Of a stretch of 64,000 nucleotides of DNA, positions 57,627 to 64,000 are shown one piece after another. How positions within the stretch are numbered: the stretch's first letter is position 1; each line of letters opens with the position of its first letter. Source of the stretch: an uncultured Lachnospiraceae bacterium (GTDB taxonomy: Bacteria > Bacillota > Clostridia > Lachnospirales > Lachnospiraceae); NCBI GenBank assembly GCA_946623875.1, contig CAMORO010000001.1, positions 22,768-86,767 of the forward strand, in the 5' to 3' direction. Position numbers and translations under genes: made by a program. The notes under the pieces are model-generated. The model was not told the origin of the DNA. It saw nothing but the letters and a program-made list of their open reading frames with translations, and searched no databases.

Positions 57627-59403
57627 CTTCCTCAACTCCGCTGACAGCCGGTACACTGCGTATCGCAAAGCTTATGCTGGTGTATTCACCGACCTCACTG
57701 CTTATCTTAACAACATCATCATCGTTGCAGTACATCCTTATCCTTTCAATGGTTCCCCACAGTCCGAAGCTTGAATCCTTCTCTTCATCCCTGTCGTTTC
57801 TGTCTTTGGACAGTATCTTCTGTATCTGCTCCTTTGACATACCTACACCTGTGTCTTCGACAATGACATACAGTATATCATCATCCAGACGGCTTACTAT
57901 CTTAATCGTTCCCTTTTCTCCTTTTAAACGTATGCCGTGATATATACTGTTCTCAACGAGGGGCTGGAGTATAAGCTTTGGAACGTTAAAATCCTCCGTT
58001 TCCGGTGCTATATCATACACATCTTCGATTATATCACCGTATCTTAACTTCTGAAGCGACAGATAATCCCTGACTATCTGAACCTCTCTTCCGAAGGTTA
58101 TAACCCTGTTTCCCTTACTTAAGAAGTTCCTGTAGAAGCTTCCCAGTGTCTCAAGTGCCTCATGCACGTTGTCGGCACCGGCATCAAATGCCAGAAAACC
58201 GATCGTTTCCAGCGAATTGTAGAGAAAATGCGGCTTGATCTGCTCCTGCAGCACGCGCAGTTCAGCCCTTCTTAAGATCTTCTCCTTATCCACAAGAGTA
58301 TCTATAAGCTCATTTACATGATCTATCATATCATTGTAATCCCCTTTAAGGAGATTGAGCTCGCTGTACGGCATTTCCACATCAAGCTTTTTAAGCTCAC
58401 CCGATTTCTTGTTCTTATCCATCGATCCGGACAGCTGCATGATGGGCATTGTTATATTTCTTGAAACATAGGCTCCCGCAAATCCCGCAACTGCCATAAA
58501 CACAAGCATGAGAATGATAAGTACCTGTATTATACCATAGGGTATGCTTTCGGAACCATAAGCGGAAACATAGAGCATGACTATCGGAAGACCTTCAACC
58601 AGACATCCCGAAACAAGCTTGTTTCCACCGGGTGTCAGTACATTCCTGTTTAATATCTCATTCCCGGCATAATCCGCGGAATAATACTTCATATACTCTT
58701 TGTTTCCGGCAAGATATTCCCCGTTGGTACCCACCAGACATACATCATGATAGCTTCCCTGCCTGAGTATCCTTGAAAGAACGTCGGATGAAATGTTCAT
58801 AAGAAGGATGCCTGTTCGTTTCTGTGTATACATATCATATATGGCACGTCCTATGGTAATGACCGGCAGTCCGTCCTTCCTTGATGCGACTCCGTAGCTG
58901 TTAAGACCGACGACCGCCCTGCCCTTGCCCTCATAGATCGACTCCTTCCACAGATCCGTCTGCATGGAAGCACTCTCATATGAATATGCTGCGCGGTCTG
59001 TTGCGAGCATTATCATATCATTGCGAAAAACAAGGACACAGTCAACGCCTTCCTTGACATTCAGTATGTTCATTATACCGTATCTGGCATCGTTTATGAC
59101 TCCGAAATCTACTGTTGAGGCATCTGCCCTTAAAAAGGTCACAAGAGAATCGTCTATCATTATAAGCCTTGACAGTTCACTGTAGTTACTAATGTTTGAA
59201 CTTAATGAGTTGCTGAGAGTGGTAAGTGCCATCTGTGCTTCTCTTACGGCATACGCCCTGCGCTCACTCTTTATTACGAAATTTACGGAGATGACAAAGG
59301 AAATTATAACAACCAAAATAATAACGGCAAATACTAAGTTAAGGGCCGCTGATATCGATGTGCGTTTGATTTTCGGTCTGTCGTTTGATCTGTTCATTTC
59401 CAA
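57610..59403 (-). CDS. YesM-type sensor histidine kinase
   Basis: The 597-residue membrane kinase has a membrane helix at about 18-42, a large extracytoplasmic sensor domain, a second helix near 290-315 and a HAMP-like linker. The His_kinase domain has the phosphorylated His in QEQIKPHFLYNSLETIG. The ATPase domain shows LQPLVENSIYHGI and VEDTGVGMSKEQI. The first codon of the frame is TTG; an ATG two codons later (59397) is equally possible. It overlaps the response regulator gene at its 3' end. The ligand is probably an oligosaccharide. Confidence 0.92.
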   Translation of the reverse strand: MEMNRSNDRPKIKRTSISAALNLVFAVIILVVIISFVISVNFVIKSERRAYAVREAQMALTTLSNSLSSNISNYSELSRLIMIDDSLVTFLRADASTVDFGVINDARYGIMNILNVKEGVDCVLVFRNDMIMLATDRAAYSYESASMQTDLWKESIYEGKGRAVVGLNSYGVASRKDGLPVITIGRAIYDMYTQKRTGILLMNISSDVLSRILRQGSYHDVCLVGTNGEYLAGNKEYMKYYSADYAGNEILNRNVLTPGGNKLVSGCLVEGLPIVMLYVSAYGSESIPYGIIQVLIILMLVFMAVAGFAGAYVSRNITMPIMQLSGSMDKNKKSGELKKLDVEMPYSELNLLKGDYNDMIDHVNELIDTLVDKEKILRRAELRVLQEQIKPHFLYNSLETIGFLAFDAGADNVHEALETLGSFYRNFLSKGNRVITFGREVQIVRDYLSLQKLRYGDIIEDVYDIAPETEDFNVPKLILQPLVENSIYHGIRLKGEKGTIKIVSRLDDDILYVIVEDTGVGMSKEQIQKILSKDRNDRDEEKDSSFGLWGTIERIRMYCNDDDVVKISSEVGEYTSISFAIRSVPAVSGVEEDEEIV

Positions 59404-59509
59404 CTGTTCTCAAACCCTTTCCCTGCGCATCCCTCCGTTTCTGCAATAACAGCAGGATACGCCGGGCGGCGGGTTCTCATACTCCTCCCGGCATAAATGG
59501 TAACAAGAA

Positions 59510-59542
59510 GAGCAGGCTGTGCCGGAGGCTCAGCCTGCTCTA
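59510..59542 (-). terminator. Terminator of the sugar ABC transport operon
   Basis: An 11-bp perfect stem (59510-59520 with 59532-59542) and an 11-base loop lie 42 bases after the MalG-like permease stop. On the minus strand it is followed by TCTTGTT. The rest of the 180-bp gap up to the kinase gene shows nothing more I can support. Confidence 0.7.
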
Positions 59543-59583
59543 TTATATCAGATTTATTCAATTTAGGGAAATAGGTTGGCAGT

Positions 59584-60435
59584 TTAGCCTTTTACGGCAC
59601 CTGCTATGAAGCTTTCCTGTATCCTTCTGCTTAAGAATATATAAACTATCAGCGTCGGGAATGTTGCGATTACAAGCGCTGCACCTATCGGACCCCAGTC
59701 AGTGGTATATGCTCCCGAAAGAGCCTTGATACCTACAGGTAGTGTCCTGTGCTGCTTATCTGAAATAAATACGTTTGCGAACATGAACTCATTCCAGCAC
59801 TGAAGGAATGCGTAGATGCCTATCGTCGCATATGCGGGCTTAAGCAGCGGAACTATTATTTTTATAAATGTTCCCCACAGTCCGCATCCGTCTATTCTTG
59901 CAGCCTCATCAAGGTCATAGGGGATATCTACCATGAAACCTGTACAGATCAGGATAGACATTGACAGTGTAAAAGCTGCATAAGGAATTATCAGCGTCGA
60001 ATAATGATTCAGCCAGTGAAGCTTCGAAAGGATTACATATACCGGAACTATAGATGCCTGAAGAGGGATCGTAAGTCCCAGCATGAAGAAAGCATTGGTG
60101 AAATTCGCTCCTCTCCACTTGATCCTTGTAAGCGCATATGTTGCCATCATGGCAGCCACTATTGAAATAAGTATTGATATTGCCGTAACAAAGACACTGT
60201 TGACAAAATACAGTCCCATGTTACCAGTATTCATCGCAGATGAATAGTTGGACCACAACCATTCCCTGGGAAGACCGACCACGTTCTTTCCGAATATCTC
60301 CTCATTTGACTTAAGAGAGAAAGTAAACATGAAGTATATCGGGAACAGATTTATAAATGCCCATACTACCAGCAATATGTATACCAGTACCTTGAGGGCA
60401 GGATTTGATTTCTTTAATGTATAACGTTCTTCCAT
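59584..60435 (-). CDS. Sugar ABC transporter permease, MalG type (CUT1)
   Basis: This 283-residue membrane protein has six helices. The EAA loop DEAARIDGCGLWGTFIKIIVPLLKP contacts the ATPase. N-terminal LLVVWAFINLFPIYFMFTFSLKSNEEIFG is typical of MalG-like components. It follows the MalF-like gene by 13 bp. No ATP-binding gene is in the operon, so a shared MsmX-type ATPase is probably used. Confidence 0.94.
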   Translation of the reverse strand: MEERYTLKKSNPALKVLVYILLVVWAFINLFPIYFMFTFSLKSNEEIFGKNVVGLPREWLWSNYSSAMNTGNMGLYFVNSVFVTAISILISIVAAMMATYALTRIKWRGANFTNAFFMLGLTIPLQASIVPVYVILSKLHWLNHYSTLIIPYAAFTLSMSILICTGFMVDIPYDLDEAARIDGCGLWGTFIKIIVPLLKPAYATIGIYAFLQCWNEFMFANVFISDKQHRTLPVGIKALSGAYTTDWGPIGAALVIATFPTLIVYIFLSRRIQESFIAGAVKG

Positions 60436-60448
60436 CTGTCTACCCTCC

Positions 60449-61354
60449 TTAATATTCTTTTTCCTTAAATACTGCCGATATTGCCAACGCGAAAGCGAAA
60501 CACAGTATGATCAGCATCACGGATATCGTGGAACCCATTCCGTACCGGTTACGCAGGAAAAGCATATCCTCAAGCAAAGTACTTGGTACCTCTGTCTTGT
60601 GTGTGGGTCCTGCATTGGTAATGATACGTACAAGGTCGTATGTCTTAAGTGAACCGGTTACCGCGAAGATAACACTTGTCCTTATTATGGGCTTGATAAT
60701 GGGAATTACCACATATCTGTCAACCTGCCAGTTCGTCGCTCCGTCAAGCATTGCAGCTTCTCTCAGATCCGGTGACACTCCCTTAACCCCGGCATACATA
60801 AGAAGCATATGATATCCTATGAACTGCCAGATAGTGGGAACAACTACGGAACCCATCGCCGTCTTGGGATCACCTACCCAGACATGTGTCCAGTTACTGA
60901 GTCCCAATCCTATGAGTGCCCTGTTAAGGATACCGTAATCGGGATTGTATATCTTAAGCCACAGCTGACCGATAACCACCGTTGATATCAGCACGGGCAT
61001 GAAGAAAACCGTCAGGAAGAAGCGCTCACCCTTATATTTGCGGCCAAGCAGCAATGCAAGCAGCAGGGAAAAAGGAAGCTGGACAAACACTGAGAAGAAA
61101 GCGATTATAAGCGCATTCTTTAAGGCCGGCATAAAATGTATGGAACCGCTGGTGAAAAGATCTTTATAGTTCTTAAATCCTATGAAGGTTCCGGGCGAAA
61201 AACCGTTCCACTTCTGAAAGCTTCTGTATACGGATACTGCTATGGGAGCTATGAGGATACCCACAAACAGCAGTATTGCAGGAAGCAGAAAAAGAAAAAT
61301 ATCCAGGCCCTTCCTGTAATTCTTATTCTTTGACTTTTTATTGTTTTCTGCCAT
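60449..61354 (-). CDS. Sugar ABC transporter permease, MalF type (CUT1)
   Basis: This 301-residue membrane protein has six helices and the EAA loop REAAMLDGATNWQVDRYVVIPIIKP. A lysine-rich N-terminus (MAENNKKSKNKNYRKG) precedes the first helix. It lies between the binding-protein gene and the MalG-like gene. The loop DGATNWQV is typical of oligosaccharide importers. Confidence 0.94.
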   Translation of the reverse strand: MAENNKKSKNKNYRKGLDIFLFLLPAILLFVGILIAPIAVSVYRSFQKWNGFSPGTFIGFKNYKDLFTSGSIHFMPALKNALIIAFFSVFVQLPFSLLLALLLGRKYKGERFFLTVFFMPVLISTVVIGQLWLKIYNPDYGILNRALIGLGLSNWTHVWVGDPKTAMGSVVVPTIWQFIGYHMLLMYAGVKGVSPDLREAAMLDGATNWQVDRYVVIPIIKPIIRTSVIFAVTGSLKTYDLVRIITNAGPTHKTEVPSTLLEDMLFLRNRYGMGSTISVMLIILCFAFALAISAVFKEKEY

Positions 61355-61381
61355 CTTTAATACCTTCCAGAGAGTTTAAAA

Positions 61382-61416
61382 CCCCTCCCGCTTCCCCGAA
61401 CGAGTTGCGGGAGGGG
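61382..61416 (-). terminator. Intra-operon hairpin between binding protein and permease genes
   Basis: A perfect 10-bp GC-rich stem (CCCCTCCCGC 61382-61391 with GCGGGAGGGG 61407-61416) is followed on the minus strand by TTTTAAAC. Such hairpins commonly allow partial read-through, so that the binding protein is made in excess of the permeases. Confidence 0.75.
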
Positions 61417-61464
61417 CTATATTATGTCATATTGCTACTGTTTAAGCTTATGCTTAAGCGGATA

Positions 61465-62847
61465 TTACCTAAGATCGCTAGCAAGACCCTCGATGAAGCC
61501 TGCACCGTCAATCTCTGAACCGTAAACCTGAGCAACATAGTCAAGATATACAGAAGCATCATCGGCTGTCATAGCTGTATCACCGAAGAGAACGTATGTC
61601 TCAGCATTTGCACAGATCTCGGAAACTGCCTGTGTAAGAGGATTGATCGAGCTTGTGTCACCGTAAGGTGTCCATGCGGGAAGTCCACAACCATCAAGAT
61701 ATCCGTAATGGCAGATGTACTTACCAAGTTCCATAGCGTATTCTGCAGCCTTTTCAGCGTTAGGTGATGAAGCAGCTACAGCAAGTGTATCCGAAGGACC
61801 ACCGATAAGCTGGCCAAGCTTTGACTTGCTTGAGTCAATAACAGGGAACTCAGCAACTTTAACCTTATCCTTGAATGCATCGTTAGCTGCGAAGTCTGCA
61901 CAGTTCCATGTACCGTTCATGTAGAATGCATACTTGCCATCCATGAAGTTAGCCTTAACTTCGTCGTTTGTAAGACCGATACCTGCGGGATCGAAGTATT
62001 CCTTGCTGATCATTTCCTGGAATGTATCAACTGCATCTGCGATACCCTGATTGTTCCATGTAGCGCCGTTAACGAATACGTCGTTAAGCTCGTCAGCACC
62101 GATCGACTTCTCGATGATAGACTCAAGGTACTCGGTTACACACCATGTTTCCTTACCTGCACATCCGAAAGGAATGATGCCCTTAGCCTTAAGGTCGTCA
62201 CAGCACTTGATGAATTCATCATATGTTCCGGGGATCTCATCATATCCTGCTTCCTTAAGAAGATCCATGTTAGCGAACAGACCAACGATGTTCATTGTAA
62301 GAGGAACACCATAGTGCTTGCCTTCGTATGTTGAGTTGCCAAGCATAACCTCGGGAAGCTCGCTCTTGTAATTCTGGTAAACATCATCAAGGCAGTATAC
62401 CTTGCCTGCGTTTACGAAGTCACCGAGGAATGCACATGACCATGTGAAGAAGATGTCAGGCATTTCATCTGCTGAAACTGCAGCCTTGATCTTGGTCTTG
62501 TATGACTCGTTCTCGAATGCTTCCCAGTTAAGAGTAATGTTGGGATAAAGTTTCTCCATATCAGCGATAGCTGCTTCATATGAATGACGGTTAGAGTCAC
62601 TCTCTGTAGCTATACACCACATATTGAGTGTAATTGCCTCATCTGAAGATGCGCTCTCAGCGGGAGCTTCCTCAGCCGGCTCTTCTTCTGCGGGAGCTTC
62701 CTCAGCAGGAGCTTCCTCAGCGGGAGCTTCCTCAGCCGGAGCTGCCTCAGGTGCAGCGGGTGCAGCAGGTGCAGCGCCACCACATGCAGCAAGCGAGAAT
62801 GCCATCACGCCTGCAAGTACAGTTGAAACTACGCGTTTCATTTTCAT
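61465..62847 (-). CDS. Sugar-binding lipoprotein of the ABC transporter (family 1 solute-binding protein)
   Basis: This 460-residue lipoprotein has a lipobox at Cys22 (FSLAACGG). A low-complexity linker of Ala/Pro/Glu repeats (EEAPA units, about residues 24-66) follows, then a maltose-binding-like domain (ITLNMWCIATESDSNR; AYFMNGTWNCADF-like region; ADEMPDIFFTWS). It captures an oligosaccharide for the MalFG-type permeases encoded next. AGGAGGG precedes the ATG. Confidence 0.93.
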   Translation of the reverse strand: MKMKRVVSTVLAGVMAFSLAACGGAAPAAPAAPEAAPAEEAPAEEAPAEEAPAEEEPAEEAPAESASSDEAITLNMWCIATESDSNRHSYEAAIADMEKLYPNITLNWEAFENESYKTKIKAAVSADEMPDIFFTWSCAFLGDFVNAGKVYCLDDVYQNYKSELPEVMLGNSTYEGKHYGVPLTMNIVGLFANMDLLKEAGYDEIPGTYDEFIKCCDDLKAKGIIPFGCAGKETWCVTEYLESIIEKSIGADELNDVFVNGATWNNQGIADAVDTFQEMISKEYFDPAGIGLTNDEVKANFMDGKYAFYMNGTWNCADFAANDAFKDKVKVAEFPVIDSSKSKLGQLIGGPSDTLAVAASSPNAEKAAEYAMELGKYICHYGYLDGCGLPAWTPYGDTSSINPLTQAVSEICANAETYVLFGDTAMTADDASVYLDYVAQVYGSEIDGAGFIEGLASDLR

Positions 62848-62921
62848 AATAAACCCTCCTTTAAATCTGTTGTGCAGCTTATGCTGCGTTATCTATCGTT
62901 AAGCACTAATGCTTACGACCA

Positions 62922-63488
62922 TTACTGACTGTCTGTCTGTTCCTCTGTCTGCAAAGGAACCATCGGCCACGGATACTCTATTGTCAGGCTGTCACCGTCG
63001 AGGCTGTAATAAAGGATCGCATCCGGTATCGGATCGCTGTACATAAGCTTGATCGACTGTTCATCCTTGTTGATCCTGTAGCTTCCCGAGAAGAAGTCCT
63101 CCTCTGAGAACTGACCGTCCTTCGTAAACCTGAACAGCCAACCGTTATCCTGCTTCCACACCCCGTATATGCCGTCTTCCGTTTCACCGCCGTCGCGGTA
63201 GTAGGTGGAAGTCTCATATACGATCATCTTTTCTCCGTCGATAAGATAACGAAGATCCGTGGTGTTTCCGGAATTATCTTTTAAATGAATATATGAATCG
63301 TCTTTGGTATATGTATATCCGGTTTCTTTGTAAACCGCCTTGCCATTCGAGGATAATGAGAGTATTTCCTTGTCGGGCTCATGATCGTATGCCCACTTTT
63401 CGGTTGTAACCTTTGCTCCACAGCCTCCCATCATAAGAGAAACCGTAATAATCAGTGCTGTAAGGGCAAGCCTTAAATATTTTTTCAT
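62922..63488 (-). CDS. Small lipoprotein of unknown function
   Basis: This 188-residue protein has a signal and lipobox at Cys23 (LMMGGC). The rest is beta-rich with repeated strand patterns (GKAVYKETGYTYTKDDSYIHL; YGVWKQDNGWLFRFTKDGQFSE; YYSLDGDSLTIEY), suggesting a lipocalin-like or similar small barrel. I do not recognise a named family with confidence. It lies 74 bp upstream of the binding-protein gene on the same strand and may belong to that transport operon. Two short hairpins occur in the gap between them. Confidence 0.75.
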   Translation of the reverse strand: MKKYLRLALTALIITVSLMMGGCGAKVTTEKWAYDHEPDKEILSLSSNGKAVYKETGYTYTKDDSYIHLKDNSGNTTDLRYLIDGEKMIVYETSTYYRDGGETEDGIYGVWKQDNGWLFRFTKDGQFSEEDFFSGSYRINKDEQSIKLMYSDPIPDAILYYSLDGDSLTIEYPWPMVPLQTEEQTDSQ

Positions 63489-63597
63489 TAAACATTGCCT
63501 TTTCTTATTATTTCATCGTACAAACATAAATATACACGATTGTCTGTGTTATTCGAATGTAAATCTTTTACCTTATCAAGCATTTTTTTTACTTCTT

Positions 63598-63648
63598 TCA
63601 CATAAAAGTGTGATATACTACAATTGAATTGTGCATGTTGTATATCAC
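63598..63648. promoter_or_regulatory. Nested palindromes in the divergent gap upstream of the FliM-motif gene
   Basis: Three inverted repeats overlap: TCACA-N6-TGTGA (63598-63613), GTGATATAC (63610-63618) with GTATATCAC (63640-63648), and CAATT-G-AATTG (63621-63631). TATACT at 63614-63619 could be a -10 box inside them. These may be regulator sites or a leader hairpin. The remainder of the 221-bp gap is AT-rich with no gene. Confidence 0.45.
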
Positions 63649-63709
63649 ATTAACCCAAAACCAATGTATTATAGAGGGCACATAACATAAAGATAAGAAA
63701 GGAAACACC

Positions 63710-64000
63710 ATGGATAAATTACTGTCACAGGAAGAAGTTGATTCCTTAGTTGATGCGTTACGTGCAATAAAGGGATATTCGGATGATGAGGTTATTTCCG
63801 AAGATGTGCTGAACAGTCAGGTGGTACTGTCACAGGGAGAGATAGACAAGCTCATCGAATCCCTTAACAACGCAAAAGGCCTCCCGGCTTACAAACCGAA
63901 GGCCAATGTTGTTCTGTCCCAGGACGAAATAGATTCACTGATCGATGCCCTCAATACATATAAGGAATACGGTCAGCTCGATGAACTTAATGCAGATCTT
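63710..64000 (+). CDS. Protein with three tandem FliM N-terminal (LSQxEIDxL) motifs, partial
   Basis: The frame starts at an ATG at 63710 with GAAAGGAA upstream and runs off the right edge after 97 codons. It has three copies of the motif found at the N-terminus of FliM: LSQEEVDSLVDAL (residues 5-17), LSQGEIDKLIESL (40-52) and LSQDEIDSLIDAL (69-81). They are joined by short variable linkers. In FliM this peptide binds phosphorylated CheY. A full FliM has only one copy followed by a CheC-like domain; what follows here is beyond the window. It may be a flagellar or chemotaxis-linked adaptor. Confidence 0.75.
   Translation, partial: MDKLLSQEEVDSLVDALRAIKGYSDDEVISEDVLNSQVVLSQGEIDKLIESLNNAKGLPAYKPKANVVLSQDEIDSLIDALNTYKEYGQLDELNADL

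Noticed and set aside
62650..62778. Tandem repeats at the start of the sugar-binding protein gene
   Set aside because: They encode an ordinary Ala/Pro/Glu-rich flexible linker common in lipoproteins of this group.

Overview
The window looks like a chromosomal segment of an anaerobic, fermentative Clostridia, most likely a Lachnospiraceae of the Butyrivibrio/Lachnospira/Coprococcus type. This rests on strong AGGAGG-type ribosome binding sites, the IreB-RuvX-DUF1292 and GdpP-L9-DnaB clusters typical of Firmicutes, a pyruvate formate-lyase activase beside a clostridial 2[4Fe-4S] ferredoxin, YesMN-type two-component control of a sugar ABC transporter, and Glu/Pro/Ala-rich linkers on the binding lipoprotein. 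The species cannot be named from the sequence. Almost everything is on the minus strand; only six genes read on the plus strand (HPr-like, pflA, ferredoxin, M18 peptidase and the FliM-motif protein, plus no others seen). I see no tRNA, rRNA, CRISPR array, prophage or transposase gene, and no gene-free stretch above 300 bases.

Layout. 1-6968: an XpaC-family membrane protein (cut by the left edge), then a surface polysaccharide block with tyrosine kinase, chain-length protein, PHP phosphatase and three glycosyltransferases. 7000-14196: a conserved housekeeping block: TrhP and TrmR (tRNA U34 modification), a short MltG-like protein, YlbF, RNase J, DUF1292, RuvX, IreB and MtaB. 14343-21620: an HPr-like protein without the catalytic His, a large membrane protein, ThiI and its cysteine desulfurase, RsmE and a LacI-sensor diguanylate cyclase. 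21826-28564: PflA, ferredoxin, DnaB, L9, GdpP (c-di-AMP phosphodiesterase) and a membrane J-domain protein. 28717-34262: M18 aminopeptidase, BioY under a BirA-like operator, an alanine/glycine symporter and an acyl-CoA synthetase. 34455-40842: the S6-SSB-S18 operon, a sirtuin, MaoC and acyl carrier protein genes next to an AAC(3)-DUF4910 fusion, and a membrane FKBP. 41007-45005: O-antigen ligase-like protein, PlsY and a fused GT26 glycosyltransferase. 45122-52863: metal P-type ATPase with a separate HMA protein, TrpB2, a small unknown protein, LarC, LarB and a MurD homologue. 52915-63488: two tandem beta-propeller lipoproteins, YesMN regulators, a CUT1 sugar transporter and a small lipoprotein. 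At the right edge a protein begins with three copies of the FliM N-terminal motif.

The genes fall into a few working themes: envelope polysaccharide synthesis at two separated sites, RNA modification and decay, carbohydrate sensing and uptake, and nucleotide second messengers (one c-di-GMP synthase, one c-di-AMP hydrolase). The most interesting unexplained structure is in the DNA itself. Two families of structured repeats occur. One is a multi-stem element filling two convergent intergenic gaps (22849-23038 and 30216-30358), whose stems differ in sequence but keep pairing. The other is a 52-bp core found downstream of a glycosyltransferase (3792-3843) and, in frame, inside the coding sequence of LarC (50540-50591). 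No convincing complete new defence or mobile system was seen.
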